Of a stretch of DNA of 64,000 nucleotides, positions 27,672 to 38,500 are shown piece by piece (the first letter of the stretch is position 1; each line of letters begins with the position of its first letter). This DNA comes from Bdellovibrionia bacterium (lineage in GTDB: Bacteria > Bdellovibrionota > Bdellovibrionia > Bdellovibrionales > JAGQZY01): contig JAUICP010000003.1 in NCBI GenBank assembly GCA_030427805.1, forward strand, positions 257,758 through 321,757, given 5' to 3'. The notes beneath the pieces were generated by a model, which did not search any database, had not been told where the DNA came from, and saw nothing but the letters and a program-made list of their open reading frames with translations. Made by a program: the position numbers and the translations under genes.

Positions 27672-27693
27672 AGGGAGTTCCGAAGAACTCCCT
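27672..27693 (-). terminator. Rho-independent terminator of the 27716-28666 gene
   Basis: Minus strand AGGGAGTTC-TTCG-GAACTCCCT followed by TCTTTTTTT. Confidence 0.85.
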
Positions 27694-27715
27694 AGAATGA
27701 AAAGAGGGATTGGGA

Positions 27716-28666
27716 TTAAAAGCTGATGTGAACGGCTTGAAGGTCGAGTCTACGGCTGTCGTCGCTCGCATCAGACACATTGACTAGGATTTCCAAGTAA
27801 CCGTTATCAAGCATTTCTTGAGTAACGGTAAGATGGACGATAATAAGGTGGGAGGCTAAACCCTGGGCGAAAAGTTGCTGGACTTGGTAGTCCACTTCCA
27901 TATTCATGTTATTTAAGAACCTGTAATTGAAATCTGTTTGTTTAGCAGATCGGTGCTGAAACAAGACTTGAACTTCATCACCCGCCTGAAGTTCTGCACT
28001 TCGCGCTTGGGAATCAAAAAAGACCTGCCCATTATAATTCAATACAGGTTTTGATAATTGCAAATGAGACCCAATAATAGAACTCAAAGTTCTCAACATC
28101 ATGGCAGTCTCGCCCAGTACGTCACAAGTCGTTTCAATTTCCAGAGAGCGAAGATCTTGAACAAACTCATAAATCTCTTCAGTTGTTCGCGTCTGTAAAG
28201 CACCTGCGATCCATTTACTTGAAACGTAAAGGGCGCGACAATTGTTGTTTTCTAAGTTCGAGATATACTCAGAGCGAAGTCTCTCCAGGTCGGCTTGCGG
28301 AGGGACACCTGTGCCAGAAGGATATTTTCCGGCATACTCAATACTCTCGTCAGCGTTGTTAATATGCTGTTCACGGGTCAGGCTAGAGCCAGCGACAGTT
28401 TCTTCGGGAGAGTCAGTTTCTTCAACCAACTCTTGGGATACTTCCTCGAGTGCAGCCTCTGCATTTTCTTCTTCTACAGGCCCAGCTTGAAGACCTTCTT
28501 CAACGGCGGCATCAATTCCTGCGGCGAGTGAGTCATCGGTCCCAGCAAAATCAGCGGCGACATCGATGCCCGGGTAGTTTGAGTAATCTGTTTCTACTTC
28601 GTTTTCTGCCAAGGCGAGACTTGTGAACAATAGTAGAGATAATGTGATAATGAGTCGTTTAGTCAT
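27716..28666 (-). CDS. Secreted hypothetical protein
   Basis: 316 aa, signal peptide LIITLSLLLFTSLALA, acidic linker region. Confidence 0.7.
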   Translation of the reverse strand: MTKRLIITLSLLLFTSLALAENEVETDYSNYPGIDVAADFAGTDDSLAAGIDAAVEEGLQAGPVEEENAEAALEEVSQELVEETDSPEETVAGSSLTREQHINNADESIEYAGKYPSGTGVPPQADLERLRSEYISNLENNNCRALYVSSKWIAGALQTRTTEEIYEFVQDLRSLEIETTCDVLGETAMMLRTLSSIIGSHLQLSKPVLNYNGQVFFDSQARSAELQAGDEVQVLFQHRSAKQTDFNYRFLNNMNMEVDYQVQQLFAQGLASHLIIVHLTVTQEMLDNGYLEILVNVSDASDDSRRLDLQAVHISF

Positions 28667-28866
28667 TTTGGTTTCCTTTCTTAAGTGACTAACAACCCAA
28701 CCCTAGTTTTCTTCCCTTGCGAGAAGCCCTTGTTTCGAAAAAGAGAATACAAGATCCCCCTTTCCAGAAACAGGTTGATTAAATTAATTTTTTAGGTATT
28801 TGTTAACTTTTAAGTTAATTTCGTAAGCTATTGATATGACTTGATATTTCACCCGAGCCCAGGCTC

Positions 28867-29772
28867 TCAATGAAGAAATTCCGCCAAAGAAGGATAATCA
28901 ATATCACAATGACCACCTTTTCGAGGCATCCACTGGACCTGTGCGCCTCCCTTTAGAAGACGATCCACTAAAATCTCTGATCCCTTCATGCAGCCCCAAG
29001 GATCTTTCTCTCCACAGCTTAAGTAAAACTCAGGAGAGTTCTCCGATGCTGAATAGGTCTTGGCCCTAAAGAGTGGGTCATTGAGTTCCCAGATTTCATT
29101 TGTTGGATAAAATTCTTTTGAAAATTTCCACAACATAAAGGCTCTCTTAAGACTGGTACTACTTTTTAAGTAATAGCTTAAAATTGAAAATAAACTTTCG
29201 TGGGGCGAAACCGCTGCCAAAGGAGGGCAAAGTGCTACCGCTTTCGAATACACAGCCGTCCCTTTCAAAGCCTCGATAAGAGTATTAAGGCCTCCCATAG
29301 AAATTCCGGCAATCATCTTTTTTGGACGTTTCTCCCCGAGCTCTTCTTCGACCCTTGGAATCACGTGATCATGCAAAATTTTATGAAGCCCGCCGTGATC
29401 GTCCGATTTGTTTTCTGTCAACAACCACAATTTTCCAAAAGAAAGAGAAACAACGACCGGCGGATCTATTGACTGCGCCCGCCACTCTTCATAAAGCCTA
29501 CCCGTGTGATAGGTTTTATCATTCCACCAAGTTTCATTACCATTGCGCGCGTGGAGATAGATAAGGAGACTCTTGTTTGCACTCCCTCGATATCGATTTA
29601 TACAGAAGGCCCAGGGCATCGGCGTTGATTCTTTAAAACAACTCATCTCAACTCCATCGACAGGAGTCGGAATATACTCTCCAGCTCGAGCCTGCTGAAG
29701 CCCTAAAAAGACAATAATAAAAAAGGCCATTTTCATGGCCTTAAAGATTTCAATATTTAAAAAGAGTGTCAA
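28867..29772 (-). CDS. Secreted alpha/beta hydrolase (esterase-like)
   Basis: GISMGGLN nucleophile elbow, late KGGHCD, signal peptide-like N-terminus. Confidence 0.7.
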   Translation of the reverse strand: MTLFLNIEIFKAMKMAFFIIVFLGLQQARAGEYIPTPVDGVEMSCFKESTPMPWAFCINRYRGSANKSLLIYLHARNGNETWWNDKTYHTGRLYEEWRAQSIDPPVVVSLSFGKLWLLTENKSDDHGGLHKILHDHVIPRVEEELGEKRPKKMIAGISMGGLNTLIEALKGTAVYSKAVALCPPLAAVSPHESLFSILSYYLKSSTSLKRAFMLWKFSKEFYPTNEIWELNDPLFRAKTYSASENSPEFYLSCGEKDPWGCMKGSEILVDRLLKGGAQVQWMPRKGGHCDIDYPSLAEFLH

Positions 29773-29777
29773 CTCAG

Positions 29778-31199
29778 CTACATACTTTTTCGAGCCAAGC
29801 AGAGCTCATAGATCGCCTGGTCACTCACAGGAGTCACCTGATCTTGTCCAAACACAAGCGCATCATTCCGCTCCGCCCGTCTCAAAGCCGAGTAGAATAC
29901 ATGGCTGCGAATGTCTTTACATTTGTCCGAAGAAGAAAATGAACGTGTCAGCCCATGTAGATAACTCACTTGAGTATCTCGTAACCCATCTTCAACGAGG
30001 TCCCAAATAAGGAGTTCACATGGACTCCCAGATCTTTGCCCACCTTGCTTTTGCTGGGTCGAAACCGCAGATATTTTTGAAAATTGAAAGTCATCATCAG
30101 TACAGCTACTAGCGGCGACCAACATGGTTTTCGCCATCAATCCATCGGGAATATGATTTGGACAGCCCGCTGCGCTTGAGTCTAAACTGAGGAACGATCC
30201 CGATTTAGATTCACAGAGTTCAGCCATCTTTAAAACAAAACCTGAGTTTTCAGCCGTTACGAACTCATACTCGAGAGTGCGAATGCCATTAATAACATCG
30301 GCAGCGAATGTTTCACTTTCTCCAAAGTGAAACGTTAACGAAAGAGGTCCGGCCACTTCGCCGGCTTCATCGTGAACGCGAATGGGACCGGCAACGAGTT
30401 CTCTACTGCCTGAGAAATCCACCTTGTAGACATTTAAATCGAGAGCGAATTCTTTATTCTCAGGAAGATCCTCCTTGGCAACCGTCACTACGTGATTGAT
30501 CGATGGATAGTTAGGATCAGCAGGGTTAGATACGTATTGAACTCCGAGAGAGGTCGGTTCCACGACCTTAATTTCGGGAGCGGCAACGTCTTCTTCTTCG
30601 ACGACATCGATTAATTGACCGACATGTTTGGTAATCCCCGCGGAGTCTTTAACGTTTGTACAACTGAGTACGAAATGTCTAAAAACACTGGACTGAAAAC
30701 CAATGCTAAAATGCACATAACTCTTCTTATTGCCATTATCATTAGATGAGGCATTGGTCTGCGACACCTGAAGTTTTCGTAGGCGACCTAACTCAAATTC
30801 GATATCGCTGGCTTGATTCGAATCGTCGGTATCAAAAACAATTGCGCAGTAGCTGGCATTCTCTTCGAGTTCAAGGGGATTAATTACTTTTTGCTCTTGG
30901 TAGGTTTTAGAAAAAACGCGTAAGGTTCTCTCGTATTGGGTTCCTTCGGCGACTTTAGTGTCTATAAAGTCTTGGTCTGTAAACTCAAGAGGAGCTTTTA
31001 AGTAGTATTCTTTAGACGTAATATCGTCCATATCGATCGTAGCAAGGCCACCATCGAGAGCTTCCTTAACTCCATCGTCAAAAACGGGATCTCTAGGCGC
31101 AAAATCTTCCATAGGATCTTCAGTACAGGCCAGAAGCGAAAAGGATAGGACCATTAATAACAGTATCGAATTTTTCACAAACAACTCCCCGAAAGCCAT
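29778..31199 (-). CDS. Lipoprotein, hypothetical
   Basis: Lipobox LSFSLLACTEDP; start uncertain (ORF extends to 31313). Confidence 0.65.
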   Translation of the reverse strand: MAFGELFVKNSILLLMVLSFSLLACTEDPMEDFAPRDPVFDDGVKEALDGGLATIDMDDITSKEYYLKAPLEFTDQDFIDTKVAEGTQYERTLRVFSKTYQEQKVINPLELEENASYCAIVFDTDDSNQASDIEFELGRLRKLQVSQTNASSNDNGNKKSYVHFSIGFQSSVFRHFVLSCTNVKDSAGITKHVGQLIDVVEEEDVAAPEIKVVEPTSLGVQYVSNPADPNYPSINHVVTVAKEDLPENKEFALDLNVYKVDFSGSRELVAGPIRVHDEAGEVAGPLSLTFHFGESETFAADVINGIRTLEYEFVTAENSGFVLKMAELCESKSGSFLSLDSSAAGCPNHIPDGLMAKTMLVAASSCTDDDFQFSKISAVSTQQKQGGQRSGSPCELLIWDLVEDGLRDTQVSYLHGLTRSFSSSDKCKDIRSHVFYSALRRAERNDALVFGQDQVTPVSDQAIYELCLARKSM

Positions 31200-31463
31200 T
31201 ACCCCTAGCTTTCGTCGCCAGGGATACCCCGGGCGAACTCCCCTGTAAACGGAATCTCGGTATCGATTTGTAAAAGTCGATCCAGATGAATTAATTTCTA
31301 GGGCCAGGGACAATTATTGGCCATATTCGAAAGAGGATGAGAAGATCGTCTCATTATGATAAACTAAATATGAGTAAATTCACTTTGACATCAATCTCTC
31401 GTTTTAAAACAGGTCACGTCCTATAATGTAGAAGGAAGTGATAGGTTATAGAAATAGAGTGAG

Positions 31464-32957
31464 ATGATGTTAAAAAATCCAATTTGGCAGTTTGTTGCCT
31501 TTATCATTTTAGTTTTTCCTTTCCTATCCAATGCGCAAAACTTTACGGCTCAAGCTTTTTGCGAAAACCCCTACCTATTTATCTGCGAAACCGACCCCGT
31601 ACTCCCTGAGCAGAACCCTGGCCGGCAACGAATGCTTGAGATCATTCAAAATTTGAGGCAACAGTACCCAAGCGTTGATACCTTCGTAAAAAACAATCTT
31701 TCAAATCCAATTACCGACGAGGAATTACAAAATTTCGGCAATCTCTTTGAATCGGCAGTGATGCGAGCCGAGGCCAATGCTTGGAACACTTTTGCCGGAA
31801 CCGCTTTTTTTGACAACTTCAGCCACGAATTCATTATCAACAAGACATTTAACGAAGAGGACGGACAGAGAATTGCGGGACTTGGCACCCGTCCGAGTGA
31901 AGTCATTGGACAACTCCCCGACTCACACTTAAGACGCTATATGAACACTCTGCTCGTCCACAGCGAATTATCAACGAGTGGTGAATATTCTCGAGTCAAA
32001 AATCTAGATCCTTTTTTGGCTCAGGTCACCAGCGATTTTATGGGTGGCGATTTCAGTCCCATCTCTATGTATCGTTTCAACTTAGAGGCTGCTCTCAGTT
32101 CAGAGGTCGATCAAATGGCTGCGGGAATGCACGGGACCTTGCAAACTCAATTTACTGAACGACGGGAACGAATGGCAACATACTTGCGAGAAAATGCTCC
32201 ACCCGAATTGCGAGACACTATGCTCGCTCGGCTCAACGCTCAAAATCTTATTATTACCGATCCGAGTCGCCGCAGCCAATGGCAAAGGTGCTATGCCGGC
32301 CATGCCTTTGGTGGCTACAACGGTTTTCAAGATGGTAACCATATCGAATACTGTCCTGGGCATGCCCTTCGCCATCAAAGCGACCCTTTTCACGAGCACT
32401 GGCTCTTTGCCCACGAAATCGCACACGCATTTGACAGTCAAGACTTGCCGGAGGCCTATAGCAACGTCATCTCTTGTATGAGTAATACCTATGCCAATCG
32501 ACTTCTCAATACTCAAGGTCAACCCATTAGCACGATGGAGGGCGAACCTAGGCAACGGGCTACGACTCGAGTGTCAAGAGAATGGATTGCCGACAGCTTT
32601 GCCGCATCTTTTATGGCCCATGAAATGCGCAACCAAAATGTCAGTCAGACCGAAGCCTTGAGTATTGTACAAAGACAGTATCGCAGTCGATTTTGTCGCG
32701 GCGGAGAGTGGACCGAGGACCACCACGGTGCGCACACGGGCCATCCACCTGATCGAATTCGCCTGGAGGTCTTACTCGCCGGTAATTCAGATATGCAGGC
32801 ATTTTTTGGTTGTAACCGCTTTGCCAATAGCCGCCCACAAAACAACTGCCAGCACTTTAACCCTAATACAGCGAGAGATGGCGAGATCGATGTTCCATCG
32901 TCGACGGATCCTGTCGGCGAAGAAGCGGACCCCGTTTCTCCGACCTTAGAACGTTGA
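31464..32957 (+). CDS. Secreted zinc metallopeptidase-like protein (M48-like)
   Basis: HEHWLFAHEIAHAFDSQD (HExxH), downstream EWIADSFAASFMAHEM (ExxxD-type third ligand), signal peptide. Confidence 0.75.
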   Translation: MMLKNPIWQFVAFIILVFPFLSNAQNFTAQAFCENPYLFICETDPVLPEQNPGRQRMLEIIQNLRQQYPSVDTFVKNNLSNPITDEELQNFGNLFESAVMRAEANAWNTFAGTAFFDNFSHEFIINKTFNEEDGQRIAGLGTRPSEVIGQLPDSHLRRYMNTLLVHSELSTSGEYSRVKNLDPFLAQVTSDFMGGDFSPISMYRFNLEAALSSEVDQMAAGMHGTLQTQFTERRERMATYLRENAPPELRDTMLARLNAQNLIITDPSRRSQWQRCYAGHAFGGYNGFQDGNHIEYCPGHALRHQSDPFHEHWLFAHEIAHAFDSQDLPEAYSNVISCMSNTYANRLLNTQGQPISTMEGEPRQRATTRVSREWIADSFAASFMAHEMRNQNVSQTEALSIVQRQYRSRFCRGGEWTEDHHGAHTGHPPDRIRLEVLLAGNSDMQAFFGCNRFANSRPQNNCQHFNPNTARDGEIDVPSSTDPVGEEADPVSPTLER

Positions 32958-33002
32958 ACTGATGCAATTTAGAGAAAACATAAAATTTGATTGAGATAAA
33001 AG

Positions 33003-33938
33003 TTAACTCATCTCCTTCAGGCGGGAGAGGCGGTCGGCTTCGTTTTTTTGCAACCAAATATCTTTTGAGAGAATTTCGTAGGCCTTGCCAAAGTACTCTT
33101 TAGCCTTGTTTTTTTCACCTTTAATGAGATACAACTCACCAAGCTCTTCATAGGTGTAGCCACTTTCGTCAACGCCACCCGATTCGGCTAATAATTCCGT
33201 CTGAATTTTAAGAGCTTCATCGGTACGATTGAGGAGGCGATAGGTTTTTGCAATACTCCACTTCGCAATCAATACTTGCCCTTTGGCACCAATGTCCTGG
33301 TAATGAGAGAGACCGAGCTCAAACTTTTCTAGTGCTCTTTCATAGTGTTTATCCTGAAAAAGATCCCATCCCATGTTGTTATAAAATACACCAATCCAAC
33401 CGCGAACTTTTTTATCTTCGGACTTCTGAGCTTCTTCAAGACCTTTTTGATTCCACTCCAATTTATCGTTGAGATGACGACTGGAAATCGCAACCATATG
33501 AGCAGCGTCGACCGAATAGAGGTGAGCACCTATCTCGTGACCGAAATTATAGGCCTGTTCAAAAAGTTCGGTGGCTTTTTCTTTTTCACCATTAGAGTTA
33601 AAGGCTCGGCCTCTTTCTAAAAGGTATCTCACTTTTGCCACTGGAGTTTCTTCACTCAGTTGGGGCTCGATTTCATCTAAGACCCAGTGGGCCTCCGAAA
33701 ACTCAGCTCGCAAAGAATGGGTTCGCGCAATTTGAGTTTTGATTTGAAGTCTGTAATCAAGTGGAGCTTTCTTTTCCTGATCCCCATAAAGTTTTTCGAA
33801 CTTCTCTCTCGAATCAAGAGGATTTGAATAGTTCCAAAGCTTATTGATTTCAGGCAAATTCATCGTCACGTCAGACTCTTTCTTGCTACTTACACATGAG
33901 GTACATACAAACACTATTAAAAGAACAAATAATCGCAT
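33003..33938 (-). CDS. TPR-repeat lipoprotein
   Basis: Lipobox IVFVCTSCVSS; multiple TPR-like helices. Confidence 0.75.
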   Translation of the reverse strand: MRLFVLLIVFVCTSCVSSKKESDVTMNLPEINKLWNYSNPLDSREKFEKLYGDQEKKAPLDYRLQIKTQIARTHSLRAEFSEAHWVLDEIEPQLSEETPVAKVRYLLERGRAFNSNGEKEKATELFEQAYNFGHEIGAHLYSVDAAHMVAISSRHLNDKLEWNQKGLEEAQKSEDKKVRGWIGVFYNNMGWDLFQDKHYERALEKFELGLSHYQDIGAKGQVLIAKWSIAKTYRLLNRTDEALKIQTELLAESGGVDESGYTYEELGELYLIKGEKNKAKEYFGKAYEILSKDIWLQKNEADRLSRLKEMS

Positions 33939-34083
33939 CCTCTCCCCTAGCCCTGAGCTTTGATTAATTTATCAAGAATCCAGGGCAATGGAAGGTACAG
34001 AGCATCGTTTGATGGGTCCATAAATTCTGCCCCCGAACAGCTTTAGTTTGACTCTCCCCCTTAGATATTGAGTACTAAATAGC

Positions 34084-34770
34084 ATGAAACTCATTCTCAG
34101 TGGTGGTGGAGACTCTGAAAACTTTGTCCAATTGGATCAGCATTTCTTAGGTCTCTTGCCCGAAAATCCAAACCTCCTTCTCATTCCCATGGCGGGAGAG
34201 CCAGAAACCTATGACGATGCCCTCGATCGAATTGTCGATACCTTTTCGACCATCCATTTTGATAACATCGACATGAGTCTCGACCTAAAGGACCTTGATT
34301 GGGAAACCCTTAAAAAATTTGACGCCATTTACATCGATGGCGGTAATACCTTTCGACTCATGGACTTGGTTCGAAAATCTAACTTTTACGAAGTTCTCAG
34401 AAAGTTTATTCACAATGGTGGTGTTATCAATGGCGACAGTGCTGGGGCCATTATTTTAGGAAGTCATTTAGAAACGGCCCATTTCGGTGATGAGGGCGAT
34501 GATAACGAATCAGACCTAATTAGTTACCAAGGCCTTAACCTTTTAGGCGATACAGCAATTCACTGCCACTATCAAGATAGTGAAAAGGACGAAATCGCTT
34601 CCTTTGTTAGGGAATACGGACTCCCCGTCATTGCTCTCCATGAAGACTCGGGAGTCTCGATAATTGATGATGCCCTTGAAGTCATCGGTAAGAACAAGGT
34701 CGATATTTATTTTGGCGACCAATACATATCATTAGATCCCGGCCAGAGCATCGACCTCAATAGTCGGTAA
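34084..34770 (+). CDS. Peptidase S51 / peptidase E-like protein
   Basis: IYIDGGNTFRLMD and GGVINGDSAGAIILGSH motifs. Confidence 0.8.
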   Translation: MKLILSGGGDSENFVQLDQHFLGLLPENPNLLLIPMAGEPETYDDALDRIVDTFSTIHFDNIDMSLDLKDLDWETLKKFDAIYIDGGNTFRLMDLVRKSNFYEVLRKFIHNGGVINGDSAGAIILGSHLETAHFGDEGDDNESDLISYQGLNLLGDTAIHCHYQDSEKDEIASFVREYGLPVIALHEDSGVSIIDDALEVIGKNKVDIYFGDQYISLDPGQSIDLNSR

Positions 34771-34805
34771 AGCACCAATTCATATTCGAATTAAAACAAG
34801 GGTTT

Positions 34806-35117
34806 TCAGTTAGCCTGCAACTTTAACTCTGCTTCTGGAATATGCTTTTTAAGAATTTCTTCTGAAGCGCTACAGTTCGCAAAATAGTCTTCTTGAACTT
34901 CTGGAGGAGGAGTCTCCACTTGGCAATACTCAACTTCTTTTTGTAGATGAGCTTTCAGCGTTTTCAGCCCCTTTAGATTTTTGTTACCAACGAAACCTTC
35001 AATTTTTTGGCGGTTTTCTCTGACAATTTCTTCTGTGAGAGTCAGTGGCTTTGGCTCTTTAGACGAACAGGCAAAAACACCCATAAGCAAGCTCACAACT
35101 AGGACTATTTTTTTCAT
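34806..35117 (-). CDS. Small lipoprotein
   Basis: MKKIVLVVSLLMGVFACSSKEPK. Confidence 0.75.
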   Translation of the reverse strand: MKKIVLVVSLLMGVFACSSKEPKPLTLTEEIVRENRQKIEGFVGNKNLKGLKTLKAHLQKEVEYCQVETPPPEVQEDYFANCSASEEILKKHIPEAELKLQAN

Positions 35118-35124
35118 CAGTGAA

Positions 35125-35270
35125 CCTCGGCTCTTCGAGCCTGCGGGGCGGTTGGATAAAACTAGGTTTCCATTTTTACAGCTCCTCGAGGCAAAGCCTC
35201 TGCGGGGCGGTTAGATAAAACTAGGTTTCCATTTTTACAGCTCCTCGGCTCTTCGAGCCTGCGGGGCGGT
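35125..35270 (-). repeat. Two full plus one partial copy of a 59-bp tandem repeat with a stem-loop and SD+ATG
   Basis: Minus unit ACCGCCCCGCAG-[stem-loop]-GAGGAGCTGTAAAAATGGAAACCTAGTTTTATCYA; stems start at + coordinates 35129, 35188, 35247. Confidence 0.85.
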
Positions 35271-35275
35271 AAAAT

Positions 35276-35349
35276 TGGAGGTGGTGGAGGAATTCGAATC
35301 CCCGTAGATGGATTTGCAGTCCACTGCCTAGCCGCTCGGCCACACCACC
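35276..35349 (-). tRNA. tRNA-Cys (GCA)
   Basis: Minus strand GGTGGTGTGGCCGAGCGGCTAGGCAGTGGACTGCAAATCCATCTACGGGGATTCGAATTCCTCCACCACCTCCA; pairing acceptor stem, GCA anticodon, encoded CCA. Confidence 0.93.
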
Positions 35350-35547
35350 TCAAAATCATCGATAATCTGATGAGTGAAAGGCCGTTAGAATTAGTCGAAA
35401 ATTACACCTCCGTCAATGCTGAGATTCAAATGAGCGGGGTTATAGCGGCAAAAAAGCCAAACTTTGTCACTCGGGGGTAAAATCGATAAATTTTCTGGTC
35501 CTTTTTGCCACGTTGCGTTATATTGCCGAATCCCGAAGGAGAAGCGC

Positions 35548-38500
35548 GTGTTTTTACGACTAGTTATTATATTGTCAATGATACTGAATCCACTGGTGGC
35601 CTTTGCCGATCGCAATGAGGATCGCGCAGCCAGCCTTATTCAAGCCGCTATGAAGCTTGAGAGCCAAGCCAGCAACCAAGATCCACAGATGGCCTATGTC
35701 CTATTAAAAAGGGCTGAGGTGATCGTTGAAGCAGAACTTCAATACAACGAAGACGTTCTCGGACAACTCAATCAGTCCTGTGGTGCTGATGTCACATCTC
35801 CTTCTCCTGTGACTACAGCAAACCCAGTAAACCCTGCCCTACTCAATCCGGATCAAAGAGAACGCGTCGCTAGCCTTAACGAAACGATTCGTAAGGCCTG
35901 TCCTTTATTTCCTGCGGATTTAGCTGCTTCTGTAATCGGAGAGCTCAGACAAGCTCGCGCCCGCATTGAACGCAACTATCCCGATCTCATTGACGACGAA
36001 TTCAAACAAGCTCTCGCTCTCGAATTTCCACCGGCTGGGCAAACTGAAAATTGGACCGCTCCTGAATTTACACCTCTTACTCACGCAGCCATAAGCCGCG
36101 CCGAAGAAGTCACACAAAACTGGGCTCTCATTACAGATGCAGAAATCGCCACTGACCCTGAACAAGGATTAAATTTAATTCAATTAGCCGATGAACTTCC
36201 TAACTACACCGAAGCTCTCGCGCAACTGGCTACTAATATTTCATATCGTGATATTTCAAGAACGGGTCTGCAAAGACAACGAAATCTCGACCCTTCCGTT
36301 TTTTCCAGCGGAAACCGCTTTGGCTCTGTAGGACGCTTTGGCTCTGGTTTTGGTAACCAGTTTATGTTTCAACCGGGCGGTCTTGAAATGTTCATCATGC
36401 AGACCAATATTCTCTCAAAAGATTACGAAGCTGAACAAGCCATGCTTTACCGAAGAATGGGTTCACACAATATCGATCGCTTTGCCGATGAAATTATCAC
36501 TCGTGGTATGGGCCACCATGTTGCCATTGGACTCCTACTCGATCTCGGCTTGGGTACTTGGTTGCCATCATTTTTACAACGAAGAACGCTCCCAGGAGGA
36601 TCAACCTTTCCTCAGGCTACCGGTAGTGGCTTTAGCAACAACACACTGTTTGCCAATAATAATCTCAATCCAAATGGTGACCCCGCTTTTAAGGCTGAGA
36701 TCGTAACACCACTTATTGCCCACACTGATGTTTTCTTAAGATTAGCTGCTATTTACGACTACCCTGTACAGTCACGTTCAGACTTTATTATGGAAATCGG
36801 TCTTGGTCTTGTTGCCTCAAACATCACACAAATTCTAGTGAGCACTTTGCCAACCAATTCACCGGAAACTCGAGTGACTATTGCTAATAACATCAATAAA
36901 GCGATTTTTGGTCCCCGCGATAACTTTCTTTCGCGAAGAAGAGTTAAAAGTCGCCTCGCAGAACTACAAAGAGAAGAAGCCCTTCTTGAAGAAAGAAGAC
37001 AGCGTATCCTTGCCGAACAGGATGCGAGAGAAGCTCGCCTTGTGGCAAGAAATGAAGGAATGTTGAGAGAAATTGAAAAGCGTCGTGGCCAACTCGAAGC
37101 CGCTCGCGCCGGTCTCAACACACAACTTGCAGGCCTTGAAGCCGACTTGCCAGCAAAAGAACGTGCATTTGCTCGAGCGGCTCGCCCTCTTATTACAAAC
37201 CTTGCTGATGCAGCGAGAGCCTCTGGCCAATCACCCCTCACCGACGACGACGCAAGAATCCGTGCCTTTACGGGTGCCCTTGATGACGAAACTGCAAACA
37301 GACCCGTCGTATTTGGTGCCGACGATCCATCCACCTTCCCTGGACAGAGACAAGGTGGTCCTGGTGCTTTCCAAGTGAATCCCGATGGAACTTTTGGTGA
37401 CAATCCCAATTTCCCTCGTCAACAAGGCCCTGTTTCGCCGCTTCCAGGAAATGGCAATGGAACCGGTCTCCCGACCGGCGACAATCGCTTTCCTCCCGGT
37501 GGCCCCGATCCAGGTCCGAATAATCCGAACCCACCTGGACAAGATCCCGACGGTCAAACTGGCAAGAGAGCTAAGTACACCCTTGGCGGAGTCGCTGCTC
37601 TTGGTTTGGCATTGGCGGCTAACTCTTTACCTCGTCTCGCTTCGGCTTGGGGATTTGGTCAGTTCATGAAAAGTCGTATGAGAAGTAAATATAAGGCACG
37701 TCACGAAGCTATGGGCCAGAATTTCCAAAGACTTCTCATGAGTAACGAAGCTGGTAAATCAGTTTTCAAACTCATGGCTATGACCATTGCCAACAGCCAA
37801 GGTGGAGTTCCAAGACCACTCGATCTACTGAATACAGAAATCGTAGACACTGACTCTCGCAGAGAACGCAATCTTAAAAGACAACTTAAGTTTGTTACTA
37901 ATATCGCACGCTCCGCCCAGTACTGCGAAATGTCTCCAGAAGAAGCTAGGGAACTTCGCCCAACGATCATGAATCTTCAAGAAGAAATCGAAGATGAAAG
38001 AAGATCCATGCGTGAAGAAATGGGTTGTACCCATGAAAGCGAAATCCCTGCCGAGGAAGTAGCTGGAGAGGACCAAGCCGAGGAAACCGAAAACTACTAT
38101 GTTAATTACAATTGTAGCGCCGATGAATACACTGATCCAGAAAGAGCTCAAGCGGTTCGCGATAAGTACGAACACATGATTGATCTCAGTTATTCCTATC
38201 AGTTCTGCGGAAACGCTCCATCGAACCTCGCGTGGAAAGATATCGTCCTTGAATTCCAGAACTTTAATACCATCGGTTTTGATATCGGAGATATTACGTT
38301 ACTTCAAGATGCCCATAATTTTGACGATTTGATTCGCATCGGTGAAATCATTCTTCAACTTCAGTATCTCGATGGAAACAGAGATCCTAACGAAATCCAG
38401 TTCTTTAGAAACGTGATCTTACCAGTTCTTGGACTTCTTAACTCTGTGGCTATGAAGTACTTTTACGAGTACATGGCTTTTATGAGCAGATACGGCGGAC

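Noticed and set aside
35125-35270. CRISPR array interpretation of the 59-bp repeats
   Set aside because: No unique spacers; the whole unit repeats directly, only 2.x copies, no cas genes in the window
36759-37557. 216-aa, 108-aa and 88-aa antisense ORFs inside the 35548-38709 gene
   Set aside because: Antisense shadow ORFs of a long, well-supported coding frame
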